Assembly (NCBI GenBank): GCA_023426245.1
Contig: JAFABB010000029.1
Span: 1-64,000, forward strand
DNA length: 64,000 nt
DNA from: Bacillota bacterium
GTDB taxonomy: Bacteria > Bacillota > UBA4882 > UBA8346
Reading direction: 5' to 3'
The translations under genes and the position numbers were made by a program. The number at the start of each line of letters is the position of its first letter. The first letter of the stretch is position 1. The notes below the pieces were generated by a model. That model was not told the DNA's origin, did not search any database, and saw only the letters and a list, made by a program, of their open reading frames with translations. Below are positions 55,345 to 63,378 of the stretch, piece by piece.

Positions 55345-55908
55345 TTATATGAGTAAAGCGTCCTGGATGATTTCAATCATTTCCTGAAGCAACTCGGCTC
55401 TTTCCGCTTGGGTTTTGCGGTTATTGACTGCAATTGATTTTACCGGATAAAATATCACCGCAAACAAATTATCATTACTATAATCCTTGATAATATGTCT
55501 ATTTTTCATCTCGATTATCAAATGATTAATTTTGCACATGCCGTTTATTTCTGAACAACCACTGGCTAATGAGGGACAATTGGAAAACTGGTCGACAAAG
55601 TGAAAAATTTCTTCATGTTCCTGAATATAGCTGTAATAACTTTTCATCAGGATTTCGATAAGTTGCCGGCCCTCCATTTCTTGATGGACCTTATTTAAAA
55701 GATAATTGAAAATTTCTTCGGAATACTCACGGTAAATATCCTGAAGCATGATTTCTTTGTTTTCAAAATAAATATATACCGTTGCCGGAGAAACTCCCGC
55801 CTCTTTCGCGATTTTTGAAATCGAAGTACCCTGAAAACCCTCTTGAAGAATCAATTTGATGACTGCTTCTTTGATACTTCTTTCTTTTTCATCATCTCTT
55901 CTTCTCAT
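55345..55908 (-). CDS. TetR/AcrR-family regulator
   Basis: 187 residues from the ATG at 55908 (AGAGGTG 6 bases before); an upstream ATG at 55926 is possible. The N-terminal helix-turn-helix is GTSISKIAKEAGVSPATVYIYFENKEIML. The C-terminal ligand domain includes HFVDQFSNCPSLASGCSEINGMC. It is a paralogue of the regulator at 57547 (shared TVYIYFENKE-ML and QFSN-P). A palindromic site in its promoter suggests autorepression. It is co-directional with lon, 100 bp upstream. The ligand is unknown. Confidence 0.88.
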   Translation of the reverse strand: MRRRDDEKERSIKEAVIKLILQEGFQGTSISKIAKEAGVSPATVYIYFENKEIMLQDIYREYSEEIFNYLLNKVHQEMEGRQLIEILMKSYYSYIQEHEEIFHFVDQFSNCPSLASGCSEINGMCKINHLIIEMKNRHIIKDYSNDNLFAVIFYPVKSIAVNNRKTQAERAELLQEMIEIIQDALLI

Positions 55909-55930
55909 CGAAGCACCTCTACTCATATAA

Positions 55931-55944
55931 TAAACGATCGTTCA
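55931..55944 (-). promoter_or_regulatory. Palindromic TetR operator-like site
   Basis: TAAACGATCGTTCA is a 14-bp palindrome with one mismatched pair. The sequence continues on the minus strand into TTTATTATATG, which contains a -10-like TATTAT, so binding would block the promoter. Confidence 0.5.
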
Positions 55945-55994
55945 TTTATTGTCAATAGACAAAGTTTACGTTTGAAGGTAAGCTTCAAACGGCA

Positions 55995-56642
55995 TCAGGC
56001 ATTCTTGACAAACCGAACTCCCATATCAAAGGCTTTTTGGCAATCAACAGGAAATTGTTCAGTCTTGTGTTTTGCTTTTACAGCTTCAGAAAAAATAGAC
56101 GATTCGTATTGATTATAATCCGTAAATTGATATGTATTCCAACAGTACAATAACTCGATTGGTTTTCCCAATGTCCGTGCAATAGCATTCTCATGGGCTT
56201 TTAATTTTTCTTTGTATCCCATTTGGCCCATTTGTTCTTCCGTTACATTCATCGTGTAAATAAAAGCGCTTGGTATTTTCTTAGGATAAACTGTAGGTAT
56301 TGCCGAACTATAGATAGAATTTGAAAATAAAAAACGTTCCAATAAAGCTAACATTCCCGAGGTAATATTCGAATAATAAATCGGTGAACCAAAAACAATC
56401 GCCTCTGTTTTTGTTAACTCTTCAAGAATCGGTGTCAAATCGTCTTTCATGGCACACTTACCATGCTCGCCTTCTTTTCTCTTACAGGCAAAACAGCTTA
56501 TACAACCTTGATATCGCAAATCATAAAGATTTACTAATTCAGTTTCAGCGTCTTGGGAAGCTGCTCCCTCCAGAACTTTATTTAATAAAGTTTCCGTATT
56601 CCAATTTTTTCTCGGACTACCATTCATCGCAATAATTTCCAT
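55995..56642 (-). CDS. Flavodoxin-like NADPH-dependent FMN reductase (iron-sulfur flavoprotein type)
   Basis: 215 residues from the ATG at 56642 (GGAGAGG 6 bases before); an ATG seven codons earlier lies within the ribosome site. NGSPRKNWNTETLL binds the FMN phosphate and GSPIYYSNITSGMLALLERF is a typical flavodoxin-fold loop. A Cys cluster, CISCFACKRKEGEHGKC, follows the third strand, as in iron-sulfur flavoproteins and some azoreductases. It lies divergent to a membrane-protein gene. Confidence 0.83.
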   Translation of the reverse strand: MEIIAMNGSPRKNWNTETLLNKVLEGAASQDAETELVNLYDLRYQGCISCFACKRKEGEHGKCAMKDDLTPILEELTKTEAIVFGSPIYYSNITSGMLALLERFLFSNSIYSSAIPTVYPKKIPSAFIYTMNVTEEQMGQMGYKEKLKAHENAIARTLGKPIELLYCWNTYQFTDYNQYESSIFSEAVKAKHKTEQFPVDCQKAFDMGVRFVKNA

Positions 56643-56774
56643 ATGCTTCCTCTCCTCTTTCAAACGGTATTATTTATTTTATGATATCATTTTAATCCAA
56701 AGTCAAAAATACAATCATCGGTATTTTTCTTGATTAAATATAATAAAATTGATTCTGCCGGACAAATTAAAGCT

Positions 56775-57257
56775 ATGCATACAAAAACTTTGAATGACCG
56801 GTATACTTTATGGATTATTTTTGGAATCTTAGGCTCCATATGCAGAGAAATCATTGGAGCTATCCTCCTGTGGCTCAAAATTGCCAACAATCACATCATT
56901 TATTTAGCAGCCGATTTATTTTCTAATAATATCGGACAAATTAAATCTATTTACGGTATCATCGCCGGAACGATAACCGACTGGGTTCTTGGAGCAGTGA
57001 TCGGAATACTAATTGGTTTAATCTTCCAATGGACGGGCCATCGAAATTATTTGCTTAAGGGATTCGGTGTTGGACTTGTTGCTTGGATAGGTATTTATGG
57101 CTTTCTCGTTCACGGAATGCCCCAAATGTTTACCCTCAGGTCTGAGCCAATGGCACTTACCTGCCTCTCCATAATAACCCACTGTATTTTTGGAGGCGTA
57201 ACCGCCTTCTTTATCAATAAATTTGTCCCTACCAAAAATGAACAGTGGCATAATTAA
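56775..57257 (+). CDS. YqhR-like multi-pass membrane protein
   Basis: About 160 residues from an ATG at 56775; a longer start at 56730 would put the likely -10 (TATAAT near 56738) inside the gene, so I prefer the shorter. Four helices are seen: LWIIFGILGSICREIIGAILLWL, GIIAGTITDWVLGAVIGILIGLIF, GFGVGLVAWIGIYGFLVHG and CLSIITHCIFGGVTAFFI. It resembles YqhR-type membrane proteins of Bacillota. Function is unknown. The ribosome site is weak. Confidence 0.7.
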   Translation: MHTKTLNDRYTLWIIFGILGSICREIIGAILLWLKIANNHIIYLAADLFSNNIGQIKSIYGIIAGTITDWVLGAVIGILIGLIFQWTGHRNYLLKGFGVGLVAWIGIYGFLVHGMPQMFTLRSEPMALTCLSIITHCIFGGVTAFFINKFVPTKNEQWHN

Positions 57258-57521
57258 TCAGTTATTACAGTCCCGGTATTTTTATCGAGCCGTTTTTTAT
57301 ACCGGGTAAATACTCGTTTCGGTATGATACATAGCTTCATCCGGAATTCCCGGCATCGTCAACTCTCTGAGCGACCAAAGCAAAACGCCCATCCCCAGCA
57401 CAGCCGCTAAGCCGTTCCTTATCTTCCCCGCCCATAATATAAACTCATTGACTGCGTCCAGTCCAAGCCCCCAAAAATAGTCCGGTTTAAATTTTACGAT
57501 GGGATACCTCTTGAAATTAAT

Positions 57522-57535
57522 CGAATGATCGTTTA
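57522..57535 (+). promoter_or_regulatory. TetR operator-like site upstream of tetR2
   Basis: CGAATGATCGTTTA shares GATCGTTTATTATA with the minus-strand operator of the tetR at 55345. It lies 12 bp before the start codon and overlaps a -10-like TATTAT. Confidence 0.45.
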
Positions 57536-57546
57536 TTATAGATGTT

Positions 57547-58113
57547 ATGAGAAATAAAGATGATAGTAAGAAAGACGCTATTTTTGAGGCGACCATCCAA
57601 TTGCTGAATGAAATCGGCTTTGGGAAAATTTCGATGTCCAAAATCGGCAAAAGAGCCGGTGTTTCTTCTTCTACGATATACGTCTATTTTGAAAATAAGG
57701 AGGATATGTTAAAAAAAGTCTATTTTGAAGTCAAAAAAAAATTAATTACCGCTATGTCTCACGGCATTCAGGAAGACACTCCAATTCGTCTGGCTGTTGA
57801 GCTGCTAGTTAGGAATGTATTGACTTTTGTTCCGGAAAACAAGCAATATTTTCTATTTCTGGAGCAATTCTCAAACTCGCCTTTGGTCGGCAAACTGGAT
57901 GATATTAACCTGCTGTTTCAACCGCTGAACAATGTTTTTGAGAAAGGTATCCGGCAAGGTGAGTTAAAACCGATTGATGTTGATTTACTGATGAATTATT
58001 CAATTCATTCCGTTGTTCAATTAGCCAAAATGTATTTAAAACGCGAAATTCAATTGACCGAAACAGACGTTCAAAAGATCATTCAGATCAGTTGGGATGC
58101 TGTTAAAAAATAA
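57547..58113 (+). CDS. TetR/AcrR-family regulator, paralogue
   Basis: 188 residues. The helix-turn-helix is KISMSKIGKRAGVSSSTIYVYFENKEDML. The C-terminal part has FLFLEQFSNSPLVGKLDDIN, matching the other TetR. It lies 63 bp before DUF6485 and the aldo/keto reductase gene, so it probably heads that unit or represses it. Leader sequence is short (about 10 bp from the operator to ATG). Confidence 0.87.
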   Translation: MRNKDDSKKDAIFEATIQLLNEIGFGKISMSKIGKRAGVSSSTIYVYFENKEDMLKKVYFEVKKKLITAMSHGIQEDTPIRLAVELLVRNVLTFVPENKQYFLFLEQFSNSPLVGKLDDINLLFQPLNNVFEKGIRQGELKPIDVDLLMNYSIHSVVQLAKMYLKREIQLTETDVQKIIQISWDAVKK

Positions 58114-58176
58114 GGCATGTTCTTATAAAATGAATTAGCTTTCGATTTATATATTGAAGAATAAAGGAGAAAAAAC

Positions 58177-58428
58177 ATGGAGCAACATTTCTGTACTTGC
58201 ATCGTAACTAACTGTAAGAACCACCCGCGAAACCACTCGGAAGGGTGCGATTTGTGCATCAAAAAGAATCTGGAGTCCGGTGAAATCCCGGCTTGCTTCT
58301 GGCTGCAGATTGCAAATGATCTCAGCAGCTATAAAAGTTATACTTATGCTGATTTTACCGATTTTTTCCTTACGCATAAAGCAGAATATGATCAGAAAAA
58401 AGCGGAAGCAAACGTAAATTCCTTATAA
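58177..58428 (+). CDS. DUF6485 Cys-rich small protein
   Basis: 83 residues with AAAGGAG upstream. Cysteines are in CTCIVTNCKNH, GCDLCIKKN and ACFW, and the pattern with FTDFFLTHKAEYDQKK fits the DUF6485 family. Probably metal binding. The family often accompanies aldo/keto reductases with iron-sulfur tails, as here (67 bp upstream of one). No function is assigned. Confidence 0.75.
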   Translation: MEQHFCTCIVTNCKNHPRNHSEGCDLCIKKNLESGEIPACFWLQIANDLSSYKSYTYADFTDFFLTHKAEYDQKKAEANVNSL

Positions 58429-58495
58429 CACGCCCGCCGCCGTTTTCTTTCAAGCCGAATGATGAATACTTACATTTTAGGAGGATAATGATAAT

Positions 58496-59611
58496 ATGTC
58501 ATATTTAAGTGAAAATATACCAAAACTTGGATTTGGGTTTATGCGGCTGCCGATGAGCGGCGAAGCGATCGATATCGAACAGACCAAAAAAATGGTGGAT
58601 CTGTTCATGTCCAAAGGGTTCAGTTATTTTGACTCTTCATGGGGTTATAACGGTGGAAAATCCGAAGAGGCCATGAAGACGGCCATTGTTGACCGTTATC
58701 CCCGTGAAAGTTTTCAAATTGCCACCAAATGCCCAGTCTGGATTGTCAAAACCGAGGAAGAGGCCAAAAATATGTTTTGGACCTCACTAGCGCGCACCGG
58801 TGCGGGTTATATCGATTTCTATCTTCTCCACAACCTGGGCGATAGCCGTACCAAAACTTTTGATGATTTCGGGATGTGGGATTTTGTCCGTGAACTTAAG
58901 AAGAAAGGCCTGGTTCGGCATATCGGATTTTCAATTCATGACAAAGCCGATGCTTTAGATAAAATCTTGACCGAGCACCCGGAGATGGAGTTTGTCCAAT
59001 TCCAGCTAAATTACGACGACTGGGAAAGCCCCACCATTCAGGCTCGAAAATGCTATGAAGTAGCCCAAAAGCATAACAAACCCATCGTGGTGATGGAACC
59101 GGTAAAGGGCGGCCTATTGGCGAACCCTCCTGAAAACATCAAAAAAATATTTGAAGCTGCCAATCCAAACGTCTCTCTGGCCTCATGGGCTATCCGTTAT
59201 GCGGCATCCCTGGATAATATCATAACGGTGCTAAGTGGAATGTCCACCATCGATCAGGTCCGGGACAATGTATCTTTTATGGAAAACTTCAAACCTCTTA
59301 ATCAAGAGGAACTCGCTGTTATAGAAAAGGCCCGGAAAGCCCTCGGTGAAATTCCCAGTATTTCCTGTACGGCGTGCCAATATTGTGTAAAAGGCTGCCC
59401 ACAGAATATACTCATTCCCAATGTTTTTGCGACCTATAACCGCAAGCTGATTTATAATGATTTAGCCAGCGCGAAGAGCCGCTATGGACTTGAAACCAGA
59501 ATGAACGGTAAAGCCTCGGACTGTGTTGCCTGTGGAAACTGCGAGCGGGTCTGTCCTCAGCACATCGGGATTATTGAAAACATGAAAACCATCGCTCAGG
59601 TGCTGGAATAA
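58496..59611 (+). CDS. Aldo/keto reductase with C-terminal 2[4Fe-4S] ferredoxin domain
   Basis: 371 residues. The barrel carries YFDSSWGYNGGKSEEAM (catalytic Asp and Tyr), ATKCPVW (Lys) and YLLHNLGDSRT (His). Near the C-terminus two ferredoxin motifs, CTACQYCVKGCPQ and CVACGNCERVCPQ, bind two [4Fe-4S] clusters. GGAGG precedes the ATG. This fused type is widespread in anaerobes and probably uses ferredoxin-linked electrons. Upstream DUF6485 and TetR suggest a regulated redox or detoxification unit. Confidence 0.92.
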   Translation: MSYLSENIPKLGFGFMRLPMSGEAIDIEQTKKMVDLFMSKGFSYFDSSWGYNGGKSEEAMKTAIVDRYPRESFQIATKCPVWIVKTEEEAKNMFWTSLARTGAGYIDFYLLHNLGDSRTKTFDDFGMWDFVRELKKKGLVRHIGFSIHDKADALDKILTEHPEMEFVQFQLNYDDWESPTIQARKCYEVAQKHNKPIVVMEPVKGGLLANPPENIKKIFEAANPNVSLASWAIRYAASLDNIITVLSGMSTIDQVRDNVSFMENFKPLNQEELAVIEKARKALGEIPSISCTACQYCVKGCPQNILIPNVFATYNRKLIYNDLASAKSRYGLETRMNGKASDCVACGNCERVCPQHIGIIENMKTIAQVLE

Positions 59612-59680
59612 AAAGCTGACTCAGCAACCGTCAAAGATCAGTCCACCCCTTATTCAATTGCTTCCAGATATCAAGATCAT

Positions 59681-59730
59681 TTCCCCACTCTCCGGCACTC
59701 TCCTTCATCTTACAGCCGGAGAGTGGGGAA
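59681..59730. terminator. 16-bp perfect inverted repeat between convergent genes
   Basis: TTCCCCACTCTCCGGC (59681-59696) is perfectly complementary to 59715-59730, around an 18-base loop. It lies between the convergent aldo/keto reductase and VOC genes. No T-run follows on either strand, so it may block transcription or protect mRNA ends rather than terminate classically. Confidence 0.45.
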
Positions 59731-59749
59731 TGCCGGTGGATTGAAAAAA

Positions 59750-60121
59750 CTATCCTTTGGCACACAGGCAGAATGGGTGCCCCGCAGGATCCAACATCGT
59801 AGTAAAGTAGTCGCCTCCAAACTGCTCTTGGCTTTTAATGGCTCCAAGCGCCTCGGCTTTTTCAACGAAAGCAGGCACATCGGGCACCACAATGTCAAAA
59901 TGCATTTGCTTTTGCTGTTTACCTGCCTGCTCAGGCCAAACAGGCGGAAGATAATCCTCCTCTTGCATGAAAAGAATCACAAAACCGGACTCGCTGCGTA
60001 CGCCGGGAATATTATACAATTCACACGTTTCCCAGCCAAAAAGTTCTGCGTAAAACTCTCGCAGTTTTGGAGCGTCACCACAATCGATGATAATATCGCT
60101 TATCGAAATATCCTGAGTCAT
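59750..60121 (-). CDS. VOC-family (glyoxalase/bleomycin resistance) protein
   Basis: 123 residues from the ATG at 60121 with GGGAGGG 7 bases before; a start at 60172 adds residues that overlap a small frame upstream. The paired beta-alpha-beta units are IIDCGDAPKLREFYAELFGWE and HFDIVVPDVPAFVEKAEALGA, with metal-type residues in QMHFDIV and LDPAGHPFCLC. The substrate is unknown. Confidence 0.82.
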   Translation of the reverse strand: MTQDISISDIIIDCGDAPKLREFYAELFGWETCELYNIPGVRSESGFVILFMQEEDYLPPVWPEQAGKQQKQMHFDIVVPDVPAFVEKAEALGAIKSQEQFGGDYFTTMLDPAGHPFCLCAKG

Positions 60122-60138
60122 AAGAAATCCCTCCCGCT

Positions 60139-60255
60139 TTAATAAGTGAATATTCTTCCCATCATGAAGCAAATCCCATTTCGTCCTGCTCCTTTTCTAA
60201 AGCACAGACTGATAGTAAGAAATAAATCATACTGAAAAGCTGCAGATCTCTTCAT
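60139..60255 (-). CDS. Small 38-residue frame upstream of the VOC gene
   Basis: The ATG at 60255 has a strong GGGAGGTGA site 4 bases before, the best in its area. It encodes a basic, Cys-containing peptide (MKRSAAFQYDLFLTISLCF and following) ending 17 bp before the VOC start. It could be a leader peptide or a small protein. No family is recognised and it could be chance. Confidence 0.3.
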   Translation of the reverse strand: MKRSAAFQYDLFLTISLCFRKGAGRNGICFMMGRIFTY

Positions 60256-60391
60256 AAATCACCTCCCATCAATACAGCATATCATGGGAACCTTGACAAC
60301 TGTATGTCCTATATAACAATATAAAAATATAAACTTTATAATATGACGTGATGGAGTCGGGTTCCCTTCTTTATAAGAACCATCATCTCAT

Positions 60392-61930
60392 CTACCTCTT
60401 CCCGTTTATATTGATGGTTTGATTGGTTACCTTGTTGGTTATTTTCATTTGCACCCGCTTTTGAGCAAAAGTAATTTCCGCCTTAAGTCGGGTAGGTTCG
60501 CCGATATTGAACCATTCCAATACGAATGTGGGTGCCGGCGAAGAAATCAGCCACTTTCCCTTGCAAGCTACAGGTACTCCTCCGCTAAAAACTGCTTGAG
60601 GTTCGTTGTCATTGCCAATCCGATATAATCCATCGAGCCCCACCGGCAACTCATATTTACTACCCGTTTTTTCAACCAAAACCGTATACTCCTTATCATT
60701 GACAGTATTCAATTGGAAGGCAGTAAAACCAAGGCCATTCTTCTCCAGTTTGAATTTTTTACCGATGGCTTGCTTGGCGCCTTCCGGTACCGGCGATACC
60801 GGCTCTGAATCAGGATGTTCCAAATCATGTATCAACTGCAACAAAGAAGTCGCCGCATTAGGATTCGGTTCCAATTTTCCGGGTTGAAGCGCCGGTTTGA
60901 TGTAATTGTTCCAAATCTTAAAAGATTGGAGCACATTGGCGCTGGTAACTACCACTTCCAGATCCTGGTCAGGCACCACGATGATCAATTGCCCGCCAAA
61001 ACCCACCGCTAAATAGCCTCCCGGAAATACCCACCACCAATAGCCGTAATCGTCGCTGATTCCCTGATCTCCTCCGGTTTTTACCTGAAATTGAGTAGAC
61101 TCGTCAATCCATTCCGATGGTACAATTTCCTTGCCGTTCCAGAACCCCTTTTTTAAATAAAGATAACCAAATTTAGCCATATCGCGGGGCGTGAGAAATA
61201 TTTCCGCGCCACCCACATAGATTCCCTGCGGGTCCTGTCGCCATAACCTGACATCAATGCCCAACGAGTCGAAAAGATATTTCCGGGCCAGTTCCCGGGT
61301 ACTCATTCCGCTGCATTGGGTAAGTATCCCTGACATCAAATGGGTTGATGCCGTGTTATATGAGAACTTCTCACCGGGATTGTCTTTCAACGGGGTTTCA
61401 ATAATCGCCCGAATCCGGTTTTGATTCTTTCCCAATCGATCATACCAGGTAGAATCATCTCCCCAATCAATACCGGCGGTCATCGTGAGCAGATTATATA
61501 AAGTAATCTCTTTTTTACGGGGGTCCTTGCTCAAGGTAAAGTACTCGGGGAAAATATCGGCCACTCTCTGATTCACACCTGTTAATATCTTTTCCCGCAA
61601 GGATATTCCCACTAAGGCCGAAAGAATACTTTTGGAAACCGACTTCACATTATGAATGGTATTCTGGTCATAGGGAGCAATGTAACTTTCCAGTACCAAG
61701 TATCCATGACGGATGATCAATATGCTGTCAATATCGGTATTCTCCGCTTTGACATATTTCAACATTTGCACTAACTTTTCCGAATCAATTCCTTGTTCCT
61801 CAGGAGTCGACGTCCGCCAATCGGATCCGGGATAATAATCGGCAGCTGCGCCGGCTTTCGGATAAAAGGAGAAAACGAAATAGACAAGTATCAATAATAT
61901 TTTCAGGCAAATGGAGACGGCTTTTTTCAT
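60392..61930 (-). CDS. Secreted serine beta-lactamase-like hydrolase
   Basis: 512 residues from the ATG at 61930 (GGGGAG 9 bases before). Residues 1-29 are a signal peptide (ICLKILLILVYFVFSF, cut near AGAAA). The class C/penicillin-binding fold has SVSKSILSALVG (S-x-x-K nucleophile), FSYNTASTHLMSG (Y-x-N) and GYLAVGFGGQLI in the C-terminal strand. A 130-residue C-terminal extension with a lipocalin-like beta pattern (FKLEKNGLGFTAFQLN) follows. It may be an esterase or D-amino-peptidase rather than a true lactamase; substrate unknown. Confidence 0.86.
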   Translation of the reverse strand: MKKAVSICLKILLILVYFVFSFYPKAGAAADYYPGSDWRTSTPEEQGIDSEKLVQMLKYVKAENTDIDSILIIRHGYLVLESYIAPYDQNTIHNVKSVSKSILSALVGISLREKILTGVNQRVADIFPEYFTLSKDPRKKEITLYNLLTMTAGIDWGDDSTWYDRLGKNQNRIRAIIETPLKDNPGEKFSYNTASTHLMSGILTQCSGMSTRELARKYLFDSLGIDVRLWRQDPQGIYVGGAEIFLTPRDMAKFGYLYLKKGFWNGKEIVPSEWIDESTQFQVKTGGDQGISDDYGYWWWVFPGGYLAVGFGGQLIIVVPDQDLEVVVTSANVLQSFKIWNNYIKPALQPGKLEPNPNAATSLLQLIHDLEHPDSEPVSPVPEGAKQAIGKKFKLEKNGLGFTAFQLNTVNDKEYTVLVEKTGSKYELPVGLDGLYRIGNDNEPQAVFSGGVPVACKGKWLISSPAPTFVLEWFNIGEPTRLKAEITFAQKRVQMKITNKVTNQTININGKR

Positions 61931-62230
61931 TGTCGCATCTCTCCCCATAAAAATATGGCATGAAACAGGAACATCATATTCCTTCATCTTCGCGGATTGG
62001 TTGGCTAATACCGTAGAATATTCTGCGTAATAGAAAAATCCCCTTCCAAAATCAGGAAAGGTGATCTGAGATTAACAAGAGTAATGATGAATGATTCAAT
62101 TACTTTGGAGGTGTTTGGAGGAGATGCAACGACAAGCAGGGCAACTGTGGCCCCAAATCCTGTCACTTTTAGCCAAGTTGGTCCGAAGTTGCGCATTATT
62201 TATCGGAATTTTCACTTCACCCTTCTCCAT

Positions 62231-62539
62231 TCACACTTTTATTTTCTCCACTCCCTGCCCGATCATCGCCACCCAGTAGCCGAATAAAATCCCTTCCTGC
62301 AACGCCTCGGTGTAGAGGATCTCATCCTGACGGTTCATCTGTTCGGTCCGGGAGCAGTCAAATCGGTCCAATTTTTCCTGGTACTCCGTATCCAGCTTGG
62401 TGTTAAGCTGTTTCATCAGTTCCGCCGGTTCTTTCCCCAGCTCCCGGTACTCCGGGTCGTGAAAGATGATTTCGTTGTGGATCTGGCAGATCCGGTCGAA
62501 GATCCATTTTTGAATGCCGGTGCAGCGATGGTCGAGCAT
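62231..62539 (-). CDS. Hypothetical protein (DUF6809-like)
   Basis: 102 residues from the ATG at 62539, with AAGGAGG 7 bases before; an ATG nine codons earlier overlaps that site. It is a helical protein (CQIHNEIIFHDPEYRELGKEPAELMKQL, EALQEGILFGYWVAM). Length and layout recall small DUF6809 proteins of Bacillota, which often go with mobile elements. Function is unknown. The region 61988-62230 holds no supported gene. Confidence 0.6.
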   Translation of the reverse strand: MLDHRCTGIQKWIFDRICQIHNEIIFHDPEYRELGKEPAELMKQLNTKLDTEYQEKLDRFDCSRTEQMNRQDEILYTEALQEGILFGYWVAMIGQGVEKIKV

Positions 62540-62768
62540 GGGAAAGCCTCCTTTTAAGTTCGTCACCCAGCGGTAAATTCTATACTAGAGCATTTGAACA
62601 TAAGGATAATACCGTAGTAAATAATTTACATTCTAATCCTTTTTTAGGATATACCCATTTTATGTGTATGTCAATATGTTTTTACAATATTTTAGGATAA
62701 AATATATAGAAATAGCCCCGTAGGTTGTACAATGATTCTTAGAATTCACCAAGGGAGTAAATAAGAGG

Positions 62769-63062
62769 ATGTTTCCAGAACGGTTAAAACAGCTCCGCGA
62801 AGAAAATGGGTACAATCAAGATTATGTTGCCGAATACCTTGGAGTAAAACAGCAAACTTATTCCAGGTATGAAAATAATGTCTCAGAACCAGATATAAGT
62901 ACTATTCAAAAACTAACTATGTTATTTAAGGTATCATCTGATTATTTATTAGGTTTTTCAGATTACCGGAAGGGTAATTTGGATCAACTGCCTGATGAAA
63001 TTAAAGAAGATGTTAAAAATTTCATTGGATATCTACTTGAGAAGAAAAAAATGAATAAATAG
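62769..63062 (+). CDS. XRE-family transcriptional regulator
   Basis: 97 residues. The helix-turn-helix is LKQLREENGYNQDYVAEYLGVKQQTYSRYENN and PDISTIQKLTMLFKVSSDYLLGFSD. It is short, like prophage or mobile-element repressors. The ATG has GGGAG and AGAGG nearby. An IS256 relic follows directly. Confidence 0.82.
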   Translation: MFPERLKQLREENGYNQDYVAEYLGVKQQTYSRYENNVSEPDISTIQKLTMLFKVSSDYLLGFSDYRKGNLDQLPDEIKEDVKNFIGYLLEKKKMNK

Positions 63063-63081
63063 CTTATAGACTTCAAAGACC

Positions 63082-63290
63082 TTTTTTTAATATCCCTCCG
63101 AAGATCTGAAAGATTATCTACACTACGAATACCAAAGAAGCTATCATCGACAATTACGTAGGGTTACTGAAGGTAAAAGCCTATTCCCATCTGACGAAGC
63201 CCTTTTGAAAATACCCTATCTGTAACTAAAGATAAATTACGTAAATGGATCGATCGATTGATTCTTAATAGGTGGCAAATCTTATTATAA
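63082..63290 (+). pseudogene. IS256-family transposase C-terminal remnant
   Basis: Plus-strand pieces spell the IS256 C-terminus: KIIYTTNTKE, then in another frame SYHRQLRRVTEGKSLFPSDEALL, then after a stop and another shift TKDKLRKWIDRLILNRW. Known IS256 members have IYTTN-IES-NRQLRKVTK and FPSD--LLK-LYLATK here. At least two frameshifts and stops (TGA near 63109) show decay. No terminal repeats were identified. Confidence 0.7.
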
Positions 63291-63378
63291 ATATCAATTT
63301 CCCTTCTGGATAAGGTTAAACCTTATTGAAAATATAGAACTCGAGCTAAAAACACAAAAATATTGACAGACCTTGAAT

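Noticed and set aside
62005..62287. Overlapping frames on both strands (63 and 67 residues)
   Set aside because: No ribosome site, no family, and the two strands are equally plausible, which is typical of chance.
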